Below, piece by piece: positions 54,001 through 64,000 of a stretch of 64,000 bases of DNA; position 1 is the first letter of the stretch; each line of letters opens with the position of its first letter. This DNA is from Acidobacteriota bacterium (GTDB taxonomy: Bacteria > Acidobacteriota > Vicinamibacteria > Vicinamibacterales > JAKQTR01). A program made the position numbers and the translations under genes. The notes under the pieces are model-generated. The model did not search any database, was not told where the DNA came from, and worked only from the letters and a program-made list of their open reading frames with translations. The stretch covers positions 62,001 through 126,000 of the forward strand of contig JAPKZO010000022.1 in assembly GCA_026393755.1 (NCBI GenBank), written 5' to 3'.

Positions 54001-54156
54001 CGCGAAGGTCGAGCGGAAATTGCCTGTCGCCCCGTCCTCGCCGGTTGCAGATTCTGCCACCGGTCGAGGCGGTCTCCTCGCGAGGTCTCCCAATCGTTGG
54101 AAGATCACGATGTCCGGGGCGTGCGCCGGCGGCCTGCCGTTTGCAGTGCCCTACCC

Positions 54157-55674
54157 GTGCTCGCCACGCTTCTCAGCGCCGCGGTCGTGGGTATCGACGC
54201 GACCATCGTCCAGGTAGAAGCCGATGTCTCGACCGGCCTGCCGGGGTTCACCATGGTCGGTCTTCCGGATCCGAGCGTCCGCGAGAGCCGCGATCGCGTC
54301 CGCACGGCGATTCGTAACTCGGGGTTTCCGTTTCCCGATCTGCGCGTCACCGTCAATCTCGGCCCCGCCGACGTACCGAAAATGGGATCCTCCTTCGACC
54401 TGCCCATCGCCCTGGCGGTGCTCGCCGCCACGGGCATCGTTTCGGATCGGGCGATCAATCACACCGTCGTCGTGGGCGAACTCTCGCTCGACGGATCCAT
54501 TCAGGCAACCCGCGGCACTCTGTCTGTCGCGATCGCCGCTCGACGGGCCGGATGCGCACGGGTGCTGGTGCCGGTCAACAACGCCGCAGAAGGGCGCGTG
54601 GTTCTTGGCATCCGGACGCACCCGGTGGCGACACTGGCGGCTGCGGTCGACGCGCTCAACGGCGCAGAGCCTTCCGTCGACGCCGCGGGCCCCGCCCGGC
54701 CTCGGACCGACACCGCGATCGACGAGTGGGGCGATCTGGCTGACGTTCGCGGACAGACGTTCGCCAAGCGGGCTCTGGAGATTGCGGCCGGCGGCGAACA
54801 TAGTCTCCTGCTGGTCGGACCTCCGGGTAGCGGCAAGACCATGCTGGCGCGGCGACTCTCGGGAATTCTGCCGCCCCTCACCGACGATGAGGCTCTCGAA
54901 TCGACGTCGATCCACTCGGTGGCCGGCCTTCTGTCGCCCGGATCCGGTCTGCTGACCGCCCGGCCGTTTCGCGCGCCCCATCACACGATTTCGGACGTGG
55001 CCCTGGTGGGTGGCGGAAGACTGCCCCGGCCCGGGGAGTTGAGCCTGGCCCACAACGGGGTGCTCTTTCTCGACGAGATGCCCGAGTTCGATCGCCGCGC
55101 GCTCGAGGTCCTCCGTCAGCCGCTCGAGGAAGGGTGCGTGCGCATCGCGCGGGCGGCGCGGTCGACCGAGTTTCCATCCCGGGTGCTCTTTGTCGGCGCG
55201 ATGAACCCGTGCAAGTGCGGGTACGCGGGGCATCCGATACGGGTGTGCCGCTGCACCCCGTTGCAGCGGGAGCTGTACACCGGCCGGATTTCCGGCCCCC
55301 TGCTCGATCGGATTGACCTGTGTGCCGAGGTGCCTTGGGTGCCGCCTGATGTGCTCGCCGACGAGCGGCCGCAGGAGCCATCAACCGTCATCCGGGAGCG
55401 CGTGCTGCGAGCCCGCGAGCGGCAAGAGGCACGGCGCGGCGAGACGGGTGTTCGAATCAACGCGCTGCTCAAGGGGCGTATGCTGCGGCGGTTTGCCAGG
55501 CTGGACGCGGAGGGGCGCTCGCTGTTGGACGCGGCGGTCCGTCGTCTCGCACTGAGCGGCCGCGCACATGATCGCATCCTCCGCGTGGCTCGGACCATCG
55601 CCGACCTCGCCGGCGACGTCAATGTGCTGCCAGAACACGTGGCGGAGGCCCTGCAGTACCGCCTGACCGCCTGA
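54157..55674 (+). CDS. comM: ComM / YifB-family Mg-chelatase-like AAA+ ATPase
   Basis: 505 residues from GTG 54157, the standard size; the open frame 20 codons further upstream lacks similarity to the family start. The N-terminal Lon-protease-like domain is VVGIDATIVQVEADVSTGLP with GLPDPSVRESRDRVR. AAA+ motifs: Walker A GPPGSGKTMLARRL, Walker B GVLFLDEMPEF, and FPSRVLFVGAMNPCKCGY. ComM is a branch-migration helicase used in natural transformation. The nearby pilus-type operon could serve DNA uptake, but no comEA or comEC is in the window. Confidence 0.94.
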   Translation: MLATLLSAAVVGIDATIVQVEADVSTGLPGFTMVGLPDPSVRESRDRVRTAIRNSGFPFPDLRVTVNLGPADVPKMGSSFDLPIALAVLAATGIVSDRAINHTVVVGELSLDGSIQATRGTLSVAIAARRAGCARVLVPVNNAAEGRVVLGIRTHPVATLAAAVDALNGAEPSVDAAGPARPRTDTAIDEWGDLADVRGQTFAKRALEIAAGGEHSLLLVGPPGSGKTMLARRLSGILPPLTDDEALESTSIHSVAGLLSPGSGLLTARPFRAPHHTISDVALVGGGRLPRPGELSLAHNGVLFLDEMPEFDRRALEVLRQPLEEGCVRIARAARSTEFPSRVLFVGAMNPCKCGYAGHPIRVCRCTPLQRELYTGRISGPLLDRIDLCAEVPWVPPDVLADERPQEPSTVIRERVLRARERQEARRGETGVRINALLKGRMLRRFARLDAEGRSLLDAAVRRLALSGRAHDRILRVARTIADLAGDVNVLPEHVAEALQYRLTA

Positions 55675-55869
55675 CACGACTCGGCGGCAGCTTCGAACGA
55701 CGCGCCAGGGGGTTCGCTGTTTGTTCGCGTTCAGTTGCTTGCGTGCTTCCCATGCCCTGTTCCATATGGTACAGTCCAATATTCGCAGTTCCGGATCGGA
55801 CTTAGTGTGCCAGAAACGGAATGTTTGTCCCGGGCGCGATCCTCGGATCGCCGGTGCTAAACGAGGCTG

Positions 55870-56784
55870 ATGTCAAGTTTCCTGTCGCGGCGCTATACGC
55901 TCGTCGTCGTTGACCGCGCCTCCGGCGTGGGCCGCCGCTTCTCCGTGAAGCTCGGCTGGACGCTTGCCTCGATAGGATTCTTCTTCGCGCTGCCGGTACT
56001 TGTCGGTTTGGGGATTCGATGGGGCACGCTTGCCGAGTTGACGGCCCTGCGGTCGAACACCGTGGCTCTCGCCATGGAGAACGCCAGCTACCGTGCGGCA
56101 ACCGGCGAATTGACGACTCAGGTCACGTCGCTCCAGGGCGTGATCGATGAACTGGGCACCCGCTCGGCGCTGGATCCCGAAGTCGCGAAAGCGATGCAGA
56201 AACTCCCGGCGCTGATCAAGTCGCGCGCGATGGGCGGCGCCAGGACGTCGCTTCCGCCCTCGCTGCTCGCCTCGGCGCTCTCCTCCCCCGAAGACACCTT
56301 TGGACTGCTCCGCAATGTGCTCGGCCGGCTTGAGAGCCAGCTCCGCGTCACGCGGACCGGTGTGGAACGGCGCGAAGCGCTGGCCGCCGCGACACCGTCC
56401 ATCTGGCCGACCGTGGGCTGGCTGTCGGCGAGATACGGCGAGCGAGCGGACCCGCTCACCGGGGACCCCGGGTATCACCAGGGTCTCGATCTTTCTGCTG
56501 ATCGCGGCACCCCGGTCGTGGCCACGGCCGACGGCGTCGTCGAGAGCGCGGCGTGGAGCGGGAACTACGGCAACCTGCTGGTGATTGACCACGGCTTCGG
56601 CATCAAGACCCGCTACGGTCACCTTTCGGCGTTTGCCGCGAGCGTCGGTGCGAAGGTACGACGCAACGAGGTGATTGGCTACGTCGGCGCAACGGGACGC
56701 ACGACCGGCTCGCATTTGCACTACGAAGTCATGACCAACGGGCAGACCATCGACCCGCTGCTCCTGCTCTCCTCTCCCCGGTAG
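55870..56784 (+). CDS. M23-family peptidase (LytM/NlpD-like) with membrane anchor and coiled-coil
   Basis: 304 residues. A basic cytoplasmic start is followed by one helix (LASIGFFFALPVLVGLGIRW), a coiled-coil (residues about 60-105) and the LytM domain. Zinc ligands are H203 and D207 in YHQGLDLSA, and H282/H284 in HLHYEV; all are kept, so the enzyme should be active. GTPVVATADGVVESAAWSGNYGN and VIDHGFGIKTRYGHLS complete the fold. It would cut peptidoglycan peptides. The 195 bases upstream hold only a weak promoter-like TTCCCA-N17-TACAGT at 55747-55775. Confidence 0.9.
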   Translation: MSSFLSRRYTLVVVDRASGVGRRFSVKLGWTLASIGFFFALPVLVGLGIRWGTLAELTALRSNTVALAMENASYRAATGELTTQVTSLQGVIDELGTRSALDPEVAKAMQKLPALIKSRAMGGARTSLPPSLLASALSSPEDTFGLLRNVLGRLESQLRVTRTGVERREALAAATPSIWPTVGWLSARYGERADPLTGDPGYHQGLDLSADRGTPVVATADGVVESAAWSGNYGNLLVIDHGFGIKTRYGHLSAFAASVGAKVRRNEVIGYVGATGRTTGSHLHYEVMTNGQTIDPLLLLSSPR

Positions 56785-56821
56785 TCTCACTCGCCATTGG
56801 TGATGTCGGGCGGGCGGTTCC

Positions 56822-56851
56822 TTGACGGATCCGCGCGCGGTTACCTACAAT
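56822..56851 (+). promoter_or_regulatory. Sigma-70-type promoter for secA
   Basis: TTGACG at 56822-56827, an 18-base spacer and TACAAT at 56846-56851, ten of twelve consensus bases. The start would be near 56858, 22 bases before the secA ATG. Confidence 0.7.
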
Positions 56852-56879
56852 CACTGGATACCCCCGGCGCGATCCCCAC

Positions 56880-59786
56880 ATGATTAATGCTGTCCTTGCC
56901 AAGATCTTCGGCACCCAGAACGAGCGGACGCTCAAGCTGTTGAGACCGGTTGTCACCCAGATCAACGCGCGCGAAGAACAGGTTCGGGCCCTCACCGACG
57001 CGCAACTGCAGGGACAGACCGCGCTGCTGAGGGAACGGCTGGCGCGCGGCGAGACGCTGGACGATGTGCTGCCGGACGCGTTCGCCGCCGTCCGCGAGGC
57101 TGGCCGGCGCACGCTGAACATGCGGCATTTCGACGTCCAGTTGATTGGCGGCATGGTGCTGCACCGCGGCATGATTGCCGAGATGAAGACGGGCGAGGGC
57201 AAGACGCTGGTGGCGACGCTGGCCGCCTATCTGAATGCCCTGGCCGGCAAGGGCGTCCACGTCGTCACGGTCAACGACTACCTCGCCCGGCGCGACTCGG
57301 AGTGGATGGGGCGGATCTATCGCTTTCTGGGAATGAGCGTCGGCGTCATCCAGCACGAACTCAACGACCAGGAACGCCAGCACGCGTACGCGTGCGACAT
57401 TACCTACGGCACCAACAACGAGTTCGGGTTCGACTACCTCCGCGACAACATGAAGTTCGACCTCGCCCACTACGTCCAGCGGGGCCACGGATTCGCCGTC
57501 GTGGACGAGGTGGACAGCATCCTGATCGACGAGGCACGGACGCCGCTGATCATCTCGGGACCGGCGGAACAGTCGACCGACCTCTATTACGAAGTCGACC
57601 GGGTGATCCCGAAACTGACGCCTGGCGCCGTGACACACGGCGACGCGAAGGCAGAGGAACGCGAAGCGCTCGAGGCCACGGGCGATTTCCTGGTTGACGA
57701 AAAGCACAAGACGGTGACGCTCACCGAGAGCGGCATGGCCAAGTGTGAGACGTTGCTGGCGCACCGGCTGCAACCCGGCGGGCTGTACGACCCGGTCAAC
57801 ATGCCCCTATTGCACCACATCAATCAGGCCCTGCGAGCCCACTCTCTGTTCAAGCTCGATGTCGACTACATGATCAAGGACGGCGAGGTCGTCATTGTCG
57901 ACGAGTTCACCGGGCGATTGATGCCGGGCAGGCGCTGGAGCGACGGGCTGCACCAGGCCGTTGAGGCGAAGGAGAAGGTGAAGATCGAGCGCGAGAATCA
58001 GACGCTCGCGACGATTACGTTCCAGAACTACTTTCGCAAGTACGGCAAGCTCTCCGGCATGACCGGCACCGCGGAAACCGAGGCTGAGGAATTTGCCAAG
58101 ATCTACAACCTCGAAGTCGTCGTGGTTCCGCCCAATCGCGTGTTGAGACGCGCAGAACTGCCGGACCTCATCTACCGCACCGCGGCCGAGAAGTACGACG
58201 CCATCGTGGCGGACATCACCGAGCGGCAGGAGAAGAAGCAGCCGGTGCTGGTCGGCACCGTCTCCATCGAAAAGTCCGAGAAGCTCGCCGGCATGCTCCG
58301 TCGTCGAGGCGTCAAGCACGTCGTCCTGAACGCGAAATTCCATGCGCAGGAGGCCGAGATCGTCGCGCAGGCCGGGCGGTATGGGGCGGTGACGATCGCG
58401 ACCAACATGGCCGGCCGCGGCACCGACATCCTGCTCGGCGGCAATGCGGAGTTCATGGCTCGCCAGCGTGCCCTGGCCGACGATTTGGCCGAGCGGCTGC
58501 CGAAAGGCGAGGAGAAGTTCGTCGACGACGAGGAGTACGTCTATTTCTATCACCTCATCGGTTTCTACCGGGTCAAGCGCCCGGACTGGGAGCGGCTCTT
58601 CGCGCACTTCCAGGAGCTGACGGCCGCCGAACACGAAACGGTCGTGGCCAACGAGGGATTGCATATTATCGGCACGGAACGCCATGAGGCGCGGCGGATC
58701 GACAATCAGCTCCGGGGGCGCGCTGGACGGCAGGGAGATCCGGGATCGTCGCGATTCTACCTGTCCCTTGAAGACGACCTGATGCGCATCTTCGGGTCCG
58801 ACCGCATTTCAGGGCTGATGGAACGCCTCGGCATGGAGGAGGGCGTGCCGATTGAACACGGCATGGTGACCCGAGCCATCGAGCGGGCCCAGAAACAGGT
58901 CGAAGGCCAGAACTTCTCCATCCGCAAACATCTGCTGGAATACGACGACGTCATGAACAAGCAGCGCGAGAACATCTACGCGCTGCGCCGGGAGTTGCTC
59001 GAGGGACGGGTTCGCGTCGAAGAGAGCGAGGTAGTCGATACCCGGGCGTACCTCATGCGTCTGGCAGAAGACATGCTGGACGGTCTCATCGATACCTATT
59101 GCGCCGAGGCCCAGGAACCCGACACGTGGGATCTCGACGCGCTCAAGCGCGAAACCACGAAGACGTTTGCCCTCGATGCGGCCGAGACGGGGGCCATCGA
59201 TTTCTCAGGCCTCTCAGCCGGCCAGATGCACGACCAGTTGTGGTCGCGGATCGCGAAGCGGTATCAGGACAAGGTCGCGACGATCGGCGACGAACTGCTG
59301 CAACGGGTCGAGCGCGACATCATGCTGCAGATTGTCGACGCCCAGTGGAAGGACCACCTGTACAGCCTGGATCACCTCAAGGAAGGGATCGGCCTCCGCG
59401 GTTACGGGCAGCGCGATCCGCTGGTCGAGTACAAGAAGGAGAGCTTTGCTCTCTTCCAGGACATGAAGGCGCGAATCGACGACGAGATGGTGCAGTACCT
59501 GTTCTGGCTGAAGCCGGTCGCCTCCGACGAGGCCGTGCCGGGTGTGCGGCGGTCTGCCAGCCGGCACGCTGCCCCGCTCACGTTGAGCGCGCCGAGCGGC
59601 GACGCGGGATTCTTTGGCCGAGGCGGCGCTGGAGGATCGGGTGAGGCGCCCCGCCCCCCTCGCACGGGCGGGGATGACGCGCCGATTACCACCGTGCGGC
59701 GCGACGAACCCAAGATCGGCCGCAACGACCCGTGTCCGTGCGGGAGCGGCAAGAAGTACAAGAAGTGCCACGGAGCGCAGAACTGA
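56880..59786 (+). CDS. secA: Preprotein translocase ATPase SecA
   Basis: 968 residues. Walker [15 protein letters not shown] (K108), [27 protein letters not shown] and the DEAD-like Walker [18 protein letters not shown] are in NBD1. [27 protein letters not shown] and [20 protein letters not shown] belong to NBD2, followed by the helical scaffold and wing domains. The C-terminal zinc finger [20 protein letters not shown] for SecB/membrane contact is intact. SecA drives export of the many signal-peptide proteins encoded here. It follows a strong promoter and precedes guaB by 44 bases. Confidence 0.97.
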   Translation: MINAVLAKIFGTQNERTLKLLRPVVTQINAREEQVRALTDAQLQGQTALLRERLARGETLDDVLPDAFAAVREAGRRTLNMRHFDVQLIGGMVLHRGMIAEMKTGEGKTLVATLAAYLNALAGKGVHVVTVNDYLARRDSEWMGRIYRFLGMSVGVIQHELNDQERQHAYACDITYGTNNEFGFDYLRDNMKFDLAHYVQRGHGFAVVDEVDSILIDEARTPLIISGPAEQSTDLYYEVDRVIPKLTPGAVTHGDAKAEEREALEATGDFLVDEKHKTVTLTESGMAKCETLLAHRLQPGGLYDPVNMPLLHHINQALRAHSLFKLDVDYMIKDGEVVIVDEFTGRLMPGRRWSDGLHQAVEAKEKVKIERENQTLATITFQNYFRKYGKLSGMTGTAETEAEEFAKIYNLEVVVVPPNRVLRRAELPDLIYRTAAEKYDAIVADITERQEKKQPVLVGTVSIEKSEKLAGMLRRRGVKHVVLNAKFHAQEAEIVAQAGRYGAVTIATNMAGRGTDILLGGNAEFMARQRALADDLAERLPKGEEKFVDDEEYVYFYHLIGFYRVKRPDWERLFAHFQELTAAEHETVVANEGLHIIGTERHEARRIDNQLRGRAGRQGDPGSSRFYLSLEDDLMRIFGSDRISGLMERLGMEEGVPIEHGMVTRAIERAQKQVEGQNFSIRKHLLEYDDVMNKQRENIYALRRELLEGRVRVEESEVVDTRAYLMRLAEDMLDGLIDTYCAEAQEPDTWDLDALKRETTKTFALDAAETGAIDFSGLSAGQMHDQLWSRIAKRYQDKVATIGDELLQRVERDIMLQIVDAQWKDHLYSLDHLKEGIGLRGYGQRDPLVEYKKESFALFQDMKARIDDEMVQYLFWLKPVASDEAVPGVRRSASRHAAPLTLSAPSGDAGFFGRGGAGGSGEAPRPPRTGGDDAPITTVRRDEPKIGRNDPCPCGSGKKYKKCHGAQN

Positions 59787-59827
59787 AGACGTCGGCGCCG
59801 CGGGCGGCCGCGGTCTGAGGAGGATGA

Positions 59828-61354
<1,527 letters not shown>

Positions 61355-61355
61355 C

Positions 61356-61384
61356 CGCCTTCGCTGCCGTCGGCAGCTTCGGCG
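61356..61384. terminator. Hairpin between convergent guaB and tsaE
   Basis: GCTGCC (61363-61368) pairs with GGCAGC (61372-61377) around a GTC loop, with an outer CGCC/GGCG pair (61356-61359 and 61381-61384) beyond a small internal loop. It starts one base after the guaB stop. No T-run follows. Confidence 0.5.
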
Positions 61385-61409
61385 TGCCAGGGCCGCGACG
61401 AGTGTGGTT

Positions 61410-61826
61410 TCAGTCCGGCGTGACGATCGTCATCCGACGCAGGTCGCCGCCCAGGTCGTCAATCTGCACGTCGATGGCGCCGTCCGGCATCCGCGACAAC
61501 TTCTCGGCCCACTCAATCGCGACCACCCCCTGCTCGTTCAACTCCTCGAGGCCGAGGTCGTCCGCTTCCATTGACGAGATCCGGTACAAGTCCGCGTGGA
61601 ACAGCGGGACCGCGCCTCGGTATTGCTGAACCAGCGTAAAGGTCGGGCTGCTCACCTCGTCGGTCGCCACGCCCATCCCTTCGGCCAACCCTCGCACGAA
61701 TGCCGTCTTGCCGGCCCCCAGTTCTCCGCGAAGCAGAACGGTCGCGCCCGCCGGGAGCGCCGCTCCGAGGTGGCGACCGATCGCGATCGTCTCGTCTTCG
61801 GATCGGGTAATCGTGATGCGCGTCAT
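61410..61826 (-). CDS. tsaE: tRNA threonylcarbamoyladenosine biosynthesis ATPase TsaE
   Basis: 138 residues from ATG 61826; the longer open frame upstream runs inside nnr and is rejected. Walker A is GELGAGKTAFVRGL; SSPTFTLVQQY (switch) and PLFHADLYRISSMEADDLGL are the family signatures, followed by VVAIEWAEKLSR. It supports TsaB-TsaD in making t6A37 on ANN-decoding tRNAs. Its ATG overlaps the nnr stop (ATGA), so the two are co-translated, a very common bacterial pairing. Confidence 0.94.
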   Translation of the reverse strand: MTRITITRSEDETIAIGRHLGAALPAGATVLLRGELGAGKTAFVRGLAEGMGVATDEVSSPTFTLVQQYRGAVPLFHADLYRISSMEADDLGLEELNEQGVVAIEWAEKLSRMPDGAIDVQIDDLGGDLRRMTIVTPD

Positions 61827-63400
61827 CTGAGACCGACAGAGGCTTCTGCCGGATCGGTCAGCGCCATCGCCGCCTGCCCGAGATGGCTCAGGATGTCTCC
61901 GGCTGTCATGGCCACTTGCCCCTCGGTTCCGGCTGCCATGTCGCCGGCGGCGCCGTGCAGGTAGACCGCCAGCCGGCACGCCTCCACAGGGTCGGTCATC
62001 TGCGCCAGCCATCCTGCGACAACGCCGGTCAACACATCGCCGCTGCCTCCGGTGGCCATCCCTGGATTGCCGCTCGAGTTGACGAAGACCCGGCCATCTG
62101 GCGCCGCCACAACAGTGCGGTGGCCCTTCAGGACGACGATCACGCCGCGATCCCTGGCGAAGCCGCTCGCGATGTCGATCCGATTCTTCTGGACGTCTGC
62201 CACCGTGCTGCCGACCAGTCGTGCCATCTCCCCCGGATGCGGAGTGACAACGATCACCTGACCCTTCCGCGCTCGAAGATGCCGGACGTCGCCCGCCAGC
62301 ACCGTGAGCGCGTCTGCGTCGACCACCAACGGCTTGGGCGACTGCGCCAGCACGTCGCGGACCAGCGCGCGCGGGCCGGTTCCAGTCCCGAGGCCCGGAC
62401 CGATGGCCAGCACGTCGCAACTGATCCCAAGAACAGCCTTGGACGCGTGGCGCGTGACGCTGCCGTCGGCGGTTTCGCTCAGCCCGACGGTCATGTACTC
62501 GGCGCCCATCCTGGCGACAATCGGCAGGCACGATCGCGGCGTCGCGATGGTCACCAGTCCCGCCCCGCTTCTGAGCGCCGCCATGCCGGCCAGGTGGGCC
62601 GCGCCGCTCTTGCCGCGCGAGCCGGCGACCACGCAGACGTGACCGAACGTCCCTTTGTGCGCATCGGCGGCGCGGACCGGCACGAGCATCCGCGCTTCGG
62701 CCGGGACCATGAACTCGATGCGCGGCCCCTCGACCGCGCCAATCACGTCTCGGGGGATGCCGATATCCGCCACGACCAGAGCCCCGGCCAGCGCGTCGGC
62801 GGGCGGCATCACTAATGGCACCTTCGGCGCCCCGAGCGTCACCGTCAGCGACGCCGCGATGGCCGGTCCAATCGGAGACGACCGATCCGCCGAAAGGCCG
62901 CTCGGCAAGTCGATCGAGACGACAGGCACGGCCGCCGCATTGATATCAGTGATGACTGTCCCGTACAAACCGCTCAGTGGCCCGCTCACGCCAGTGCCGA
63001 ACAGCGCGTCGACGAGAACGTCGCTGTCGAGGACGGAATTCCTCAGCCTGGTCCACTCCGCGTTCGATCCGACCGGCACAACGGGCACGCCCAGCCGCCC
63101 CAGAACGTCCAGATTGATTCGCGCGTCCCCCCGCACCTCGCCGGACGTCGAGACGAGGTAGACAACCGCGTTGCACTGCTGCTGCCAGAGGCCGCGCGCG
63201 ACGACAAAGCCATCGCCGCCGTTGTTGCCCCGGCCGGCGATCACGGATACGCGGCGCCCGGCGAGCGATCCGAACGCGGCTTCCATCGCCGCGACAACCT
63301 GCCTGCCGGCATTCTCCATCAGGACGATCGACGGGATGCCCAACACGTCAATCGTGCGCCGATCAGCCTCACGCATCTGTCGAGCATTCAGCACACGCAT
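61823..63400 (-). CDS. nnr: Bifunctional NAD(P)HX epimerase / ADP-dependent NAD(P)HX dehydratase
   Basis: 525 residues from ATG 63400 (MRVLNARQM), the usual YjeF start; an ATG four codons earlier is open. The N-terminal epimerase half has IVLMENAGRQVVAAME, IAGRGNNGGDGFVVARGL and SIDLPSGLSADR. The C-terminal dehydratase half has AHKGTFGHVCVVAGSRGKSG, AIGPGLGTG, VTPHPGEMARLVG, KGHRTVVAAPDGRVFVN and TGGSGDVLTGVVAGWLAQ. Together they repair hydrated NADH/NADPH. The nucleotide-binding glycines are intact. Confidence 0.96.
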   Translation of the reverse strand: MRVLNARQMREADRRTIDVLGIPSIVLMENAGRQVVAAMEAAFGSLAGRRVSVIAGRGNNGGDGFVVARGLWQQQCNAVVYLVSTSGEVRGDARINLDVLGRLGVPVVPVGSNAEWTRLRNSVLDSDVLVDALFGTGVSGPLSGLYGTVITDINAAAVPVVSIDLPSGLSADRSSPIGPAIAASLTVTLGAPKVPLVMPPADALAGALVVADIGIPRDVIGAVEGPRIEFMVPAEARMLVPVRAADAHKGTFGHVCVVAGSRGKSGAAHLAGMAALRSGAGLVTIATPRSCLPIVARMGAEYMTVGLSETADGSVTRHASKAVLGISCDVLAIGPGLGTGTGPRALVRDVLAQSPKPLVVDADALTVLAGDVRHLRARKGQVIVVTPHPGEMARLVGSTVADVQKNRIDIASGFARDRGVIVVLKGHRTVVAAPDGRVFVNSSGNPGMATGGSGDVLTGVVAGWLAQMTDPVEACRLAVYLHGAAGDMAAGTEGQVAMTAGDILSHLGQAAMALTDPAEASVGLR

Positions 63401-63521
63401 CGCGCACTCCACACAACTTTCTCTTCTCTTGCGCGCACTCTACCACAAGAGGTACCGTACCGCGTTGGTCCACGCGCGGGGTTCCACGCGGGACAGAGAC
63501 GCCACACCGGAGTACATCACC

Positions 63522-64000
63522 ATGGCCGCTGTCGCTTATGTCAATGGTCGCATCTGCAGCCAGCAGGACGCACTGATTTCGGTTTTTGATCACGGGTTTC
63601 TCTTTGGTGAAGGAGTGTACGAGGTCGTTCGCACCTATCACGGCCAGCCGTTTCTCCTCGATCGGCATCTGACGCGCCTGAGGACATCCGCCCAGATGAT
63701 TGCCCTCCCGCTGCCGGTTGACGATACCGGACTGTGTCGCGCGATTGGCGACACGATGAAGGCGTATGTCGACGGGCCCGGGCGCGATGGGGCGAGCGAC
63801 AATCTGTACATCAGGATCCTCGTCACCCGTGGTCTGGGCGATGGCTCCTACAACCCGGCCGGCTCCCCCTCGTCGTCGCTCGTGATCATTGTGAAGGCGC
63901 TCACCCCCCCGCCGGCGTCGGCCTACGAGCGGGGCGTGAAGGTGTCGCTCGTGTCAATTGTCCGGAACCACCCCGGATCCGTGAATCCGCTCATCAAGTC
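63522..64000 (+). CDS. Class IV PLP aminotransferase (branched-chain or D-amino-acid type), 3' part missing
   Basis: The first 159 residues, from ATG 63522 with GGAG nine bases upstream. AYVNGRICSQQDALISVFDHG and FLFGEGVYEVVRTY are the class IV opening, and LLDRHLTRLRTSAQMI and LYIRILVTRGLGD follow. The presumed catalytic lysine is K159 in NPLIKS, the last full Lys codon of the window. The family covers branched-chain aminotransferase, D-alanine aminotransferase and aminodeoxychorismate lyase; the missing C-terminal half is needed to choose. It is divergent from nnr across a 121-base gap. Confidence 0.88.
   Translation, partial: MAAVAYVNGRICSQQDALISVFDHGFLFGEGVYEVVRTYHGQPFLLDRHLTRLRTSAQMIALPLPVDDTGLCRAIGDTMKAYVDGPGRDGASDNLYIRILVTRGLGDGSYNPAGSPSSSLVIIVKALTPPPASAYERGVKVSLVSIVRNHPGSVNPLIK

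Noticed and set aside
54157-55674. comM plus the nearby pilus-like operon as a complete competence locus
   Set aside because: No comEA, comEC, dprA or pilT is in the window, and comM has its own separate context.

Overview
The window is gene-dense, high-GC chromosomal DNA from a Gram-negative (diderm) bacterium. Lpt lipopolysaccharide-export genes, a complete Tol-Pal set, a secretin and several lipoproteins show an outer membrane. The string rpoN-hpf-hprK-rapZ-EIIA(Man)-HPr-EI, a fused LptF-LptG, and a secretin with a C-terminal cohesin-like domain point to Acidobacteriota, possibly Vicinamibacteria. That assignment is inferred from gene content and has not been tested by any search. I see no tRNA, rRNA, CRISPR array, transposase or prophage gene; this is mostly core housekeeping sequence.

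Layout. 1-5.6 kb: a truncated, apparently frameshifted membrane sensor, an unknown membrane protein, a PLP aminotransferase and a PQQ-type beta-propeller. 5.6-21.6 kb (+): dnaE, accA, recJ, an LptC/LptA-like fusion, lptB, rpoN, hpf, hprK, rapZ, three PTS phosphocarriers and a cupin, mostly overlapping or a few bases apart. 21.7-27.1 kb (-): ssb, cpoB, pal, tolB, tolA/tonB-like, tolR, tolQ. 27.3-32.6 kb (+): recN, miaB, bifunctional nuclease, parA, parB, followed by a 303-bp repeat-rich gap. 32.9-40 kb: lptFG fusion, PHP phosphoesterase, xerD, murQ and a serine hydrolase. 40-51 kb (-): an eleven-gene hybrid type II secretion / type IV pilus operon (F, E, PilM, PilN, PilO, PilP-like, secretin-cohesin, two pseudopilins, an Ig/PKD lipoprotein, a glycine-rich pseudopilin-like protein). 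51-64 kb: a lipoprotein, an MltD-like transglycosylase, comM, an M23 peptidase, secA, guaB, tsaE, nnr and a truncated class IV aminotransferase.

How the genes work together. Envelope biogenesis dominates: LPS transport (both Lpt loci), Tol-Pal constriction, murein recycling and remodelling (murQ, serine hydrolase, MltD, M23) and protein export (secA plus the secretion/pilus operon). HprK, HPr (His15 and Ser46 both present), EI and an EIIA-Man-like protein form a phosphorelay with no sugar permease in view, next to sigma-54 and RapZ, which suggests a regulatory PTS. The most unusual signals are two G9 tracts inside the secretion/pilus operon (in the platform gene and in the cohesin part of the secretin), the direct/inverted repeats plus an 18-bp palindrome after parB, a hairpin covering the rpoN start region, and an EI protein with altered signature motifs.
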